From Ilumatobacteraceae bacterium (GTDB lineage: Bacteria; Actinomycetota; Acidimicrobiia; Acidimicrobiales; Ilumatobacteraceae), in assembly GCA_025456105.1 (NCBI GenBank), contig JALOLG010000054.1, positions 1-13,950 of the forward strand: DNA of 13,950 nucleotides, given 5' to 3'. Of this stretch, positions 6,508 through 13,536 are shown piece after piece. Made by a program: the position numbers and the translations under genes. The notes below the pieces were generated by a model that worked only from the letters and a program-made list of their open reading frames with translations, made no database searches and was not told the DNA's origin. Each line of letters begins with the position of its first letter. Positions within the stretch are counted from its first letter, which is position 1.

Positions 6508-7113
6508 TCAGGTCGCGGCGTGATCAGCGCGCCTCGTCGATCGTGGGGCGGCGCGGACGTGGGCTCGCTCGCCGTGGCGTCCGATGAGACTGAGGAACTC
6601 GACGGGTCCGGTGCTGGTGGCGCCGAACCAGTGCGGCGTTCGGGTGTCGAACTCGGCGACCTCGCCGGGTTCGAGGACGAGGTCCTGGTCGCCGAGCACG
6701 AGTCGGAGCCGGCCGGACAGGACGTAGACCCAGTCGTAGCCGTCGTGGGTTCGCAGGTCGGGTTCGGCACGACTGGGCCGGAGGACGAACTTGTAGGCCT
6801 GGATGCCACCTGCGTGGCGGGTGAGCGGGATGATCGTGGAGCCGTCACCGTTCTTGATCGGCCGCAGGTTGATGCGAGGGTCGCCGGTGGTGGGCGCGTC
6901 GACGAGGTCGTCGAGCGTCAGGTTGTAGGCGCGCGCGAGTGGCAGGAGCTGCTCGAGCGTGGGCCGCCGCAGCCCTGATTCGAGTCGAGACAGGGTGCTC
7001 GCGGAGATGCCGGTCTCCTCGGCGAGCTCGGTGAGCGTGACGTTGCGTTCGTTGCGGAGCTGTCGCAGGCGATGCCCGAGGAGCTCGAAGGTGCGGGCCA
7101 GATGCTCATCCAT
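6508..7113 (-). CDS. XRE-family regulator with C-terminal cupin
   Basis: Two-domain transcription factor of 201 residues. Residues 11-70 form an XRE/Cro-type helix-turn-helix (LTELAEETGISASTLSRLESG at 27-47 spans the two helices). Residues 105-176 form a small beta-barrel cupin that probably senses a ligand, with His123, the glycine turn LSGRL (132-136), PGE (149-151) and His161 visible. The tail after 180 is basic and probably disordered. The gene is divergent from a methyltransferase, an arrangement typical of local regulators, and a TTGCCG/CGGCAA palindrome lies nine bases from its start, so autorepression and control of the methyltransferase are likely. Ligand unknown. Confidence 0.9.
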   Translation of the reverse strand: MDEHLARTFELLGHRLRQLRNERNVTLTELAEETGISASTLSRLESGLRRPTLEQLLPLARAYNLTLDDLVDAPTTGDPRINLRPIKNGDGSTIIPLTRHAGGIQAYKFVLRPSRAEPDLRTHDGYDWVYVLSGRLRLVLGDQDLVLEPGEVAEFDTRTPHWFGATSTGPVEFLSLIGRHGERAHVRAAPRSTRRADHAAT

Positions 7114-7122
7114 CCGACCAGT

Positions 7123-7136
7123 TTGCCGTTCGGCAA
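7123..7136. promoter_or_regulatory. Operator-like palindrome of the XRE-cupin regulator
   Basis: TTGCCG (7123-7128) and CGGCAA (7131-7136) are separated by TT. AGTT (7120-7123) and AACT (7135-7138) extend the symmetry with a one-base offset. It lies between the regulator start (7113) and the methyltransferase start (7211), close enough to block the regulator's own transcription. Half-sites of this size suit an XRE dimer. Confidence 0.55.
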
Positions 7137-7198
7137 CTCTGCTTGCTGATCGGCGTCGATCGATGCAGCCTTGACGTCATCCCGGGCAACGACCTTCT

Positions 7199-7203
7199 GG
7201 AGG
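7199..7203 (+). promoter_or_regulatory. Ribosome binding site of the methyltransferase
   Basis: GGAGG stands seven bases before the ATG at 7211 and supports that start. Upstream, TTGACG (7171-7176), which overlaps the palindrome TGACGTCA (7172-7179), could be a -35, but no good -10 follows. Confidence 0.65.
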
Positions 7204-7210
7204 CACACCG

Positions 7211-8266
7211 ATGACCGACCGTTTCGACAAGCACGCCTGGGAGGCGCACTGGGAGCTCGCTGCTCATCGCGAGCACGAGCGAGGGTCGCTCCCGAATCCG
7301 TACCTGGCTCGCGAGATCGGCGACCTGCACGCCGGGTCGGCGCTGGACGCCGGCTGCGGTGAAGGTGTCGAGGCGATCTGGTTCGCGGACACCGGCTGGC
7401 AGGTGACCGCAGCGGACATCTCCGCAGCAGCCTTGCACCGTGCCCGTCGGCGGGCGGGCGACGGCGAACGCGCCCGTCGGATCGAATGGGTCGAAGCCGA
7501 CCTCGGCGTGTGGGAACCCGATCGCCGGTTCGATCTGGTGATGACGCACTACGCCCACCCCTCCATCGGGCAGCTCGCGTTCTACGAGCGCATCGCCGAG
7601 TGGGTGGCACCGGGCGGCACGCTGCTGATCGTCGGCCACCTCCACCACCACGATCACGGTGGTGATCGCCGTGATGTCCGCACCGACGACGTCGGCGACG
7701 ACGGCTGCCATCCGCTGGAACAGGTGCAGGTCACGGCCGCCGCCGTCACCGATCTCCTCGACCCCGATGCATGGGTCGCGTCGTTCGCGCCATGCGCTGC
7801 GCCTGAGCACCACCACCGTCGGCGTGACACCTCGCCTCACGCCGTGATGGCGGATCTCACGTCGTCGATGATGAACCCGCCGCACAGGCGGGCCTGCGAG
7901 CGAAGGACGAACCCCGTGGTGATCGACGACGCCGACGACATGGAGCCCCACGACGAGCTGGCCGGCAACCGCCTCGGTGGCTGGGTCCTCGCCCATCCGA
8001 TCCTGTGGGTCATGGGCTCGGGAGCCCTGCTGGTCATCCTCGGCTCCGCCCTCGACCTGGAGCCGATCGTGGTCATCGCAGCCGGCACCGCGGTGGGTGT
8101 GATCAACGTCCTTCATGCCACGAAGCGCGGCCGCTGCCACCGTCGGGCGCGGTCGGGCTCCCGGCGGCCCCGACAGCGCCTCGGGACCGTTCGACGTCAG
8201 ATCAGCCGGAGCTCTCGCGCCGCACGCACGGCTGCGTCGCGGCTGTTGACGCCGAGCTTGCGGTAG
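7211..8266 (+). CDS. Class I SAM-dependent methyltransferase, with unexpected C-terminal extension
   Basis: Residues 1 to about 190 form a Rossmann-fold methyltransferase: motif I LDAGCGEG (45-52), motif II-like VTAADIS (65-71), EADLGVW (95-101), and the post-strand segment GGTLLIVGH (135-143), followed by LLDPDAW (182-188). Relatives that sit beside XRE-cupin regulators are usually about 200-220 residues. A His/Asp-rich loop (HLHHHDHGG at 143-151 and the acidic run after it) interrupts the C-terminal part. The frame has no stop where the domain should end. It continues through a poorly folded-looking stretch (about 190-235) into a two-helix membrane segment that has its own GTG and ribosome binding site. 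The 351-residue span is therefore either a fusion or a methyltransferase whose true end was lost by an indel near 7780. The target molecule is unknown. Confidence 0.7.
   Translation: MTDRFDKHAWEAHWELAAHREHERGSLPNPYLAREIGDLHAGSALDAGCGEGVEAIWFADTGWQVTAADISAAALHRARRRAGDGERARRIEWVEADLGVWEPDRRFDLVMTHYAHPSIGQLAFYERIAEWVAPGGTLLIVGHLHHHDHGGDRRDVRTDDVGDDGCHPLEQVQVTAAAVTDLLDPDAWVASFAPCAAPEHHHRRRDTSPHAVMADLTSSMMNPPHRRACERRTNPVVIDDADDMEPHDELAGNRLGGWVLAHPILWVMGSGALLVILGSALDLEPIVVIAAGTAVGVINVLHATKRGRCHRRARSGSRRPRQRLGTVRRQISRSSRAARTAASRLLTPSLR
7916..8266 (+). CDS. Possible separate small two-helix membrane protein
   Basis: In the methyltransferase frame, GTG 7916 is preceded at eight bases by AAGGA (7903-7907). 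It opens a 116-residue protein: an acidic N-terminus (IDDADDMEPHDELAGNRLGG), a first hydrophobic helix (PILWVMGSGALLVILGS), a short loop, a second helix (PIVVIAAGTAVGVINVL), and an Arg-rich tail. Short proteins of this layout, with a polar acidic start and two adjacent helices, are common and uncharacterised in actinobacteria. The Arg-rich tail overlaps the end of the convergent LuxR gene by 70 bases and looks unlike a designed C-terminus. Either this is an independent gene or the C-terminal half of a methyltransferase fusion. Confidence 0.5.
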   Translation: MVIDDADDMEPHDELAGNRLGGWVLAHPILWVMGSGALLVILGSALDLEPIVVIAAGTAVGVINVLHATKRGRCHRRARSGSRRPRQRLGTVRRQISRSSRAARTAASRLLTPSLR

Positions 8267-10398
8267 ATCGCGCTGCACTGGGTCTTCACCGTGTTCGGCG
8301 ACACGTACAGCTCGCGTGCGATCTCGGGGAGCGAGAGCGAGGACGGGAGGAAGCGGAGCAGGGCGTGCTCGCGCTCCGAGAGCTGCTCGACCATGCCCGT
8401 CGCCTTCGCGTGGGGCACGGCGGTCACGCGATGCCTCGCTGCCGCCTGATCGATCAGCGAGCGGTTGGATCCCGGATCGGCGCACCGGCGACTGAGCTCG
8501 TCGGCCTCGATGATGAGCTGCTCGCCGCGCTCGTCGCCGAGGCGCGCGAGCACGTCGCCGGCCGTGGCAAGGACGAACACGAGGCCGAGCATCGTGGTCG
8601 CCGTGCGGGCGAGCGTCAGCGCACGATCGACCTGCTCGATCGTGCCGGCGTCGAGCGGTCCGGTGGCGATGTCGATCATCAGCGCCGGTGCGATGCCGTG
8701 GTACTCGCCGAGCCCCGAGCTCGCGGCGTAGTCGAGTGCGCGCCGGGCTGCATCCCGGGCGGTGTCGGCCGTCCCGTGCTGGAGCTCGACCAGGGCGCTG
8801 GCGACCAGTGCCATCGCGTGCGCCGTGATGCGATGCTCCGCGTGGGTCCGGACGAGCGCCGTCGCCAGAGCGGCTCGGGCATCGTCGGCACGGCCGGCCC
8901 AGGCGAGCGCAGCACCGACGGCGGTGGTGAGCTCGCTCGGCCGGGATGCGAGGTCGCCGGCGTCGAGGACCTCACGGGCGCCGGCCAGCGCGGTGGCGAC
9001 GTCGCCCTTGCCGAGCGCGAGGTTGATGCGCAGGGGCATCGCTCGCATCGGTTCGACGTCGGCGGGCAGCGTGGCGATCGCCCGGTCGAGCAGGTGCTGC
9101 GCGGTGTCGTAGCGGCCGGTGAGATAGTGGTCCCAGCCCGACAGCAGGAGGCAGACCGCATCGAGCTCCCCTCCCTCGGCGAGCCGGGCGAGGAGGTTCC
9201 TGAGCGTCCGGAGCTGCCCGCTCCCGAGCAGATCGGGGCCGACGATGCGCATGAGGAGCATCGCCTCGTCACGGTCGCCGGCGGCGAGGAGGTGGTCGAC
9301 GGCAGCCGCCGGGTACCCCGCGGCTTCGAACCACGCTGCTGCTCGCCGGTCGAGCTCGGGCAGCCGCTCGGGCATCGACCGCCTCGCTTCGACGAGGAGC
9401 ATCTCCCGGAACAGGTGGTGGTATCGGTACCAGCCGCCGCTGGTGTCGAGCCTGATCAGCAGCTGATTCCGGGTCGCGAGCGCATCGAGCCAGCTCGCCC
9501 CGTCGTCGGATCCGGTCACCGCGTCGAGCAGCGGTCCGGAGAGCCGGTGGAGCACGGCGGCCTCCACCATCCGGTGCCGCTCGTCGTCACCGACGACCGC
9601 CAGGAGCTCGTCGGTGAGATAGCCCGCCACGAGCTGATCGTCGCCGTGGAACGCCGCCACGAACCGGTCGACGTCGTGGGCGCGCGCGAGCGACAGCCCG
9701 GCGAGCACCAGCCCGGCTGCCCACCCCTCGGTGCGCTCGCACAGGTCGGACAGCCGCTGCTCGCTCAGCGACTCGGCAGCGGATCCGAGCAGGGCGGCGG
9801 CCTCGACCCGGTCGAAGCGCAGGTCACCGGCGCGGAGCTCGCAGACGCGGCCCCGCACGCGCAGCCGGCCGAGCCGGAACGGCGGATCGGCCCGCGTGAT
9901 CACGACCACGGTGAGCTGGCGCGGACAGAGCTCGATGAGCCGCTCGATCGCTCGGTGGATCTCCTCGGCGTCGATGAGGTGGTAGTCGTCGAGCACCAGG
10001 ACCACGCGATCGCTCGACGCCTCGAGCTCGTTGACCAGCGTCGGTACCACCACCGGTCCGGCCCCGGCAGAACCGGCGACGACCGGTGCCAGCCGATCGC
10101 CCACCTGCGGATGCGATCGACCGACGGCGGCGGCGACCGAGACCCAGAACCTGGCCGGGTCGGCGTCGGACTCCTCCAGCTGGAGCCAGGCGACCGAGTC
10201 GGCGTGCGTCGCCGCCCACGCGGCCACCAGCGTCGACTTGCCGGAACCGGCCGGCGCGCTGACGAGCACCAACGGGAGCTCGTCGGCCAGAGCCCGCTCG
10301 AGCACGTCGGCGAGGCGGGTCCGCTCGACGAGCCGTGCCGGCGTGACCGGCGGACGCAGCTTCGTCGCTGCGAGGCTCTCGACGGGCGGGGCTCCCAC
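8197..10398 (-). CDS. LAL/MalT-type LuxR-family transcriptional regulator
   Basis: Large ATP-binding LuxR regulator of 733 residues. The N-terminus (ATKLRPPVTPARLVER) is typical of MalT-like proteins. Walker A APAGSGKST (48-56) and Walker B VVLVLDDYH (132-140) form a STAND-type NTPase. Alpha-helical, TPR-like repeats fill about 350-660, and a LuxR helix-turn-helix (LSLPEIARELYVSPNTVKTQ and onward) occupies about 688-716. Proteins of this class are activators switched on by an inducer and ATP. The start is GTG 10398: no other in-frame start lies between it and an upstream stop, and TATGGT stands six bases before it, implying a leaderless message. It is divergent from an ABC/MFS export cassette with a long inverted repeat between, so it probably controls that cassette and itself. 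Confidence 0.9.
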   Translation of the reverse strand: MGAPPVESLAATKLRPPVTPARLVERTRLADVLERALADELPLVLVSAPAGSGKSTLVAAWAATHADSVAWLQLEESDADPARFWVSVAAAVGRSHPQVGDRLAPVVAGSAGAGPVVVPTLVNELEASSDRVVLVLDDYHLIDAEEIHRAIERLIELCPRQLTVVVITRADPPFRLGRLRVRGRVCELRAGDLRFDRVEAAALLGSAAESLSEQRLSDLCERTEGWAAGLVLAGLSLARAHDVDRFVAAFHGDDQLVAGYLTDELLAVVGDDERHRMVEAAVLHRLSGPLLDAVTGSDDGASWLDALATRNQLLIRLDTSGGWYRYHHLFREMLLVEARRSMPERLPELDRRAAAWFEAAGYPAAAVDHLLAAGDRDEAMLLMRIVGPDLLGSGQLRTLRNLLARLAEGGELDAVCLLLSGWDHYLTGRYDTAQHLLDRAIATLPADVEPMRAMPLRINLALGKGDVATALAGAREVLDAGDLASRPSELTTAVGAALAWAGRADDARAALATALVRTHAEHRITAHAMALVASALVELQHGTADTARDAARRALDYAASSGLGEYHGIAPALMIDIATGPLDAGTIEQVDRALTLARTATTMLGLVFVLATAGDVLARLGDERGEQLIIEADELSRRCADPGSNRSLIDQAAARHRVTAVPHAKATGMVEQLSEREHALLRFLPSSLSLPEIARELYVSPNTVKTQCSAIYRKLGVNSRDAAVRAARELRLI

Positions 10399-10404
10399 CG
10401 GGCG

Positions 10405-10433
10405 ACCATAGCGGTCCGCCTCACCAGGGTGAA
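10405..10433 (-). promoter_or_regulatory. Promoter of the LuxR regulator, leaderless
   Basis: On the minus strand TTCACC (10428-10433) and TATGGT (10405-10410) are separated by exactly 17 bases, and TATGGT lies six bases before the GTG at 10398. The -35 hexamer falls inside the left arm of the inverted repeat at 10425-10463, so a protein bound there would compete with RNA polymerase. Confidence 0.5.
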
Positions 10434-10463
10434 CGAGGGATGGGGTGATGCCCGTTCACCCTG
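10425..10463. promoter_or_regulatory. Perfect 11-base inverted repeat, candidate operator of the LuxR regulator
   Basis: CAGGGTGAACG (10425-10435) and CGTTCACCCTG (10453-10463) are exact reverse complements, 17 bases apart, with arm centres 28 bases apart. The spacer includes GGGATGGGGTGATG, loosely like the purine-rich boxes of MalT. It lies between the divergent regulator and the export cassette. The left arm covers the regulator's -35 position, and the right arm ends 20 bases before the first cassette gene. Confidence 0.6.
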
Positions 10464-10483
10464 TCCGGTGTGACGGTGCCTCC

Positions 10484-10720
10484 ATGCCCGAACACACCCA
10501 CGAGATCGTGCTCCGCGGTCGGCTCGGCCGGCACCTGCTCGGCCCGCTCGTCGACGACTTCGTCGTCGTCGACGGTCCCGCCGGCGTGACGCGGCTCACG
10601 GGCACGCTGCGCGACCCGTCCCATCTGCACGGCCTCGTGGCGTACCTGGCATCGAACAACGCCCAGCTGATCTCCATCACCCCGGTCGTCACGACCACCG
10701 ACACGAGGAGCCCCTCATGA
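10484..10720 (+). CDS. Small conserved protein of LAL-linked export cassette
   Basis: 78-residue soluble protein from ATG 10484 with HEIVLRGRLG, then LLGPLVDDFVVVDG, GVTRLTGTLRDPSHLHGLVAYL and NAQLISITPV. It looks like a compact alpha/beta sandwich, and the ...GxLxDxxxLHGLL... pattern recurs in small uncharacterised proteins encoded beside LAL regulators and ABC or MFS transporters in actinobacteria (my recollection of the family, not a search). A role as a sensory or accessory partner of the regulator is a guess. The frame is open upstream to 10445, but those residues lie in the inverted repeat. No Shine-Dalgarno is present; GACGGT six bases before the ATG would be a poor leaderless -10, as expected if an activator is needed. 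The TGA overlaps the next ATG. Confidence 0.7.
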   Translation: MPEHTHEIVLRGRLGRHLLGPLVDDFVVVDGPAGVTRLTGTLRDPSHLHGLVAYLASNNAQLISITPVVTTTDTRSPS

Positions 10721-11439
10721 TCACCGTCTCCCATCTCACCAAGTCGTACGGCCGCCGGACGGTCGTCGACGACCTGTCGTTCGAGCTCGCCCCGGGTCGA
10801 GTCACCGGCTTCGTCGGCCCGAACGGCGCCGGCAAGTCGACCACGATGCGGATGATGGTCGGGCTGGCCCGGCCCGACGTCGGCGACGTGACCTATCGCG
10901 GTTCGACGTACGCCGAGCTCCGTGACCCCGCCCGCACGATCGGTGCCGTGCTCGACGCTCGGGCGATGCACCCGGGTCGATCTGCCCGCAACCACCTGCT
11001 CGCCCTCGCCGCGATCAGTCGGCTCGATGCCGCCCGGGTCGACGAGGTGCTGCACCGCGTCGGTCTCGACGCCGCCGCCACCGAGCGCGTCGGGGGCTTC
11101 TCGCTCGGCATGCGCCAGCGCCTGGCCATCGCCGGAGCGCTGCTGGGCGATCCGGAGGTGCTGATGCTCGACGAGCCGGCCAACGGCCTCGACCCCGACG
11201 GCATCCGCTGGCTGCGGTCGATGCTCACCGGCTTCGCCGCCCAGGGCGGCACGGTGTTCGTGTCGAGCCACTTCATCGCCGAGCTCGCCACGTTCGCCCA
11301 CGATCTCGTGATCGTCGGCAACGGCCGCCTGGTGGCCGCCGAGCCGCTGGCCGAGACCCTCGACCGCGATCCCGCTCTCAGCCTCGAGGACATCGTGCTC
11401 GACCTCACCCGCGACCTCGCCCGCCATGCGGCCGCCTGA
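10717..11439 (+). CDS. ABC transporter ATP-binding protein (BcrA/DrrA-like)
   Basis: 240-residue ATPase of an ABC-2 type exporter. Walker A is GPNGAGKST (34-42), the signature is FSLGMRQR (128-135), Walker B VLMLDEP (148-154), the D-loop GLDP (157-160), and the H-loop His185 lies in SSHF. The Q-loop glutamine is replaced (GAVLDARAMHPGRSA, Asp80), a change also usual in this subgroup. The protein lacks the extra C-terminal region of the roughly 300-residue DrrA proteins. GAGGAG (10705-10710) lies six bases before the ATG, and the ATGA overlap with the preceding small gene indicates coupled translation. It should pair with the permease encoded 43 bases downstream. The substrate cannot be read from sequence; related systems export peptides or lipophilic drugs. 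Confidence 0.93.
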   Translation: MITVSHLTKSYGRRTVVDDLSFELAPGRVTGFVGPNGAGKSTTMRMMVGLARPDVGDVTYRGSTYAELRDPARTIGAVLDARAMHPGRSARNHLLALAAISRLDAARVDEVLHRVGLDAAATERVGGFSLGMRQRLAIAGALLGDPEVLMLDEPANGLDPDGIRWLRSMLTGFAAQGGTVFVSSHFIAELATFAHDLVIVGNGRLVAAEPLAETLDRDPALSLEDIVLDLTRDLARHAAA

Positions 11440-11482
11440 TCCCCTCCCACGCAGTCACCACGCTCCCGAAAGGACGCACTCC

Positions 11483-12289
11483 ATGAACACCACCATCTCC
11501 CTCGGCCGGGCGACCGCATCCGCCCCCGTCGCTCGCGACCTGCGCGCCGCCGTCCGCAGCGAGTGGATCAAGCTCCGCTCGGTCCGCTCCACCGCGATCT
11601 TCGTCGGCCTCGCCACGTCGATCGGCGTCGTCATGTCCCTGGTCCTCGGCAAGGTCGTCAAGGACGATCCGTACGACCACCTGCCGTTCACGATCGGCAA
11701 CACCTTCCTCGTCTCGACCTGGCTCACGACCCTGTTCGCGGTCGTGGCCGGCACACTCGTCTTCACGTCCGAGGTGCAGCACGGCACGCTGGCGGGGGCA
11801 CTCACGGCCCGCCCGTCGCGGCCGACGATCGTCGCCGCCAAGGCGATCGTCGCGGCGGCGCTCGGGTCGGTCATGGGTGCGCTGGGCATCGTCGGCGGAC
11901 TCGTCGGTGGCGCGATGAGCGGGATGGACACCGGCGACATGTCGGGGGCGGTGACCGGCGTCGCGTGGGCACTCGTGCTCACCACGCTCGCGCCGGTGCT
12001 CGGCCTCGGCGTCGGGCTCGTCGTCCGTCACGCCGCCGGCGCGGCGACTGCCGTGCTCGTGTGGGCGCTCGCGATCGAGACCGTGGTGCGCGGCATGGTG
12101 CCGGCGACGGTGTCCCGACTGATGCCGTTCAGCGCGGCGCACGGCTTGCTCGGGACGCGAGCCGCAGCCGACACACCCGAAACGCTCGCCGCCGAGCTCT
12201 CGAACCTCGGGAACGCCATGGTCATCGGCACCTGGTCCGTCGTCGCCCTTGCGATCGGGACGCTGCTGCTGAACCGGCGGGACGCGTGA
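11483..12289 (+). CDS. ABC-2 family transporter permease
   Basis: 268-residue integral membrane protein. The N-terminal cytosolic segment contains the family-typical RSEWIKLRSVRST (25-37), followed by about six hydrophobic segments: near 38-55, 73-94, 118-144, 157-181, 187-203 and 246-263. The sequence VFTSEVQHGTLAGALTARPSR (93-113) contains the conserved EVQHGT-type coupling region of ABC-2 permeases of this group. It forms the exporter with the ATPase encoded upstream. AAAGGA (11469-11474) lies eight bases before the ATG and fixes the start; the frame is open further left to 11426 without support. The stop overlaps the MFS start in TGATG. Confidence 0.88.
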   Translation: MNTTISLGRATASAPVARDLRAAVRSEWIKLRSVRSTAIFVGLATSIGVVMSLVLGKVVKDDPYDHLPFTIGNTFLVSTWLTTLFAVVAGTLVFTSEVQHGTLAGALTARPSRPTIVAAKAIVAAALGSVMGALGIVGGLVGGAMSGMDTGDMSGAVTGVAWALVLTTLAPVLGLGVGLVVRHAAGAATAVLVWALAIETVVRGMVPATVSRLMPFSAAHGLLGTRAAADTPETLAAELSNLGNAMVIGTWSVVALAIGTLLLNRRDA

Positions 12290-13536
12290 TGAGCCGCTTC
12301 GCCGCCTTCCAGCACTCCAACTTCCGGCGCTACTTCGCCGGGCAGGTCGTCTCGAGCGTCGGCTCCTGGCTCCAGGCGTTCGCGGTGACCTGGTTGGTGC
12401 TCGACACCACCGGGCGCAGCGATCGCCTCGGCGTGGCGATCGCCCTCCAGTTCCTCCCCCTCCTGCTGCTCGGAGCGCCCGCCGGCGTCCTCGCCGACCG
12501 GGTCGACAACCGCCGTCTGCTGATCGTGACGTCGGTGCTGTCGGCGGTGGTGGCGCTCCTGTTCGGCGTGATCGTGTCGTCCGGGGCGCCGAGTCTCGGG
12601 GTGATCTACGGCCTCACGTTCGTGTCGGGGCTCATCCTGGCGGTCGAGCGGCCGGCGATGCAGGCGCTGCTGCTCCAGCTGGTGGGACGCGAGACCTTGC
12701 CGAGTGCCGTCGCGGCGAACAGCACCATCGTCTCGGTGTCACGGCTGGTCGGCCCGGCGCTCGGCGGCGCGATGATCGCCGTCACCGGGATCGCATCGTG
12801 CTTCTACGCCAATGCGATCTCCTACGTCGCCGTCGTGGTCGCTCTCGCCCGCATCCGCCGGCTGATCCCACGCCCCTTGACCCGTCGCTCGGGCGGCGGC
12901 ATCCGGGCGGCGGTGACGTACGTCCGGCACCGGCCCGAGGTCCGGCGCCCCCTCGTCGTGATGGCCGTGATCGGACTGGTCGTCCTGAACTTCCCGACCA
13001 CGTTCCCGTCGATGGTCCGCTTCGGGTTCGACCTCGGCCCGGGCGCGGTGGGAGCTGCGATGAGCGTGAGCGCGATCGGCTCGATCCTCGGCGGCATCTA
13101 CGCGGCCGGCATCACACCCGATCCGAGGCGGACGCTCCCGCTGGTGCTCGCCGCGTTCGCAGCGGTCCTCGTGGCGCTGGCCCTGGCGCCCACGTACCTC
13201 GCGTTCGTCCTCCTCAGCGTTCCGCTCGGGTTCGTGTCGGCGTGCTTCCAGACGGTCGATGCCGTCGCGGTGCAGCAGGCAACGGAGCCCGCGATGCAGG
13301 GTCGAGTGATGGCGCTCCACCAGATGGCCTGGTTCGGCAGCACGCCGATCGGTGCGCTCGCCATGGGGGCGGTCATCCAGGCCACCTCGGCACGCGTCCC
13401 GTTCGGGCTGGGCGCCATGGCGGCCCTCGCCTGCGCGGTCGCGGTCACCTGCGCCGTGCGAGATGGGGACGACACGACGAACGATCCGAAGGTCGCCCGT
13501 CGCGGTGGGACGACGCCGGCGACAGCTCCCGCGTGA
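12289..13536 (+). CDS. MFS transporter, EntS/tetracycline-efflux-like
   Basis: 415-residue major facilitator with about ten to twelve hydrophobic segments. The loop after the second helix carries GVLADRVDNRR (66-76), the motif A of drug:proton antiporters. The opening FAAFQHSNFRRYFAGQ and the long central cytosolic loop (about 185-215, rich in Arg) are usual for the EntS/MFS_3 group, whose members export siderophores or drugs. The ATG shares bases with the permease stop (TGATG), so it is the last gene of the cassette and probably translated by re-initiation; GTG 12286 is an alternative start. Having both an ABC and an MFS exporter under one regulator suggests two routes for the same or related compounds. 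The open frame extending left of the ATG antiparallels nothing meaningful and was disregarded. Confidence 0.9.
   Translation: MSRFAAFQHSNFRRYFAGQVVSSVGSWLQAFAVTWLVLDTTGRSDRLGVAIALQFLPLLLLGAPAGVLADRVDNRRLLIVTSVLSAVVALLFGVIVSSGAPSLGVIYGLTFVSGLILAVERPAMQALLLQLVGRETLPSAVAANSTIVSVSRLVGPALGGAMIAVTGIASCFYANAISYVAVVVALARIRRLIPRPLTRRSGGGIRAAVTYVRHRPEVRRPLVVMAVIGLVVLNFPTTFPSMVRFGFDLGPGAVGAAMSVSAIGSILGGIYAAGITPDPRRTLPLVLAAFAAVLVALALAPTYLAFVLLSVPLGFVSACFQTVDAVAVQQATEPAMQGRVMALHQMAWFGSTPIGALAMGAVIQATSARVPFGLGAMAALACAVAVTCAVRDGDDTTNDPKVARRGGTTPATAPA

Noticed and set aside
7837..8106. Minus-strand frame reading GGFIIDDVRSAITA at its end, briefly considered as an inverted methyltransferase C-terminus
   Set aside because: The resemblance is limited to a few residues and the rest of the frame has no protein character.
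8005..10473. 822-codon plus-strand open frame opposite the LuxR regulator
   Set aside because: Shadow of the LuxR gene; composition is Arg/Gly/His-rich and no domain is recognisable.
10456..11427. Minus-strand open frame opposite the ABC ATPase
   Set aside because: Mirrors the ATPase codons; no motif of its own.
11563..12288. Upstream extension of the MFS open frame through the permease gene
   Set aside because: Arg-rich out-of-frame translation of the permease; the MFS start at 12289 gives the conserved N-terminus.
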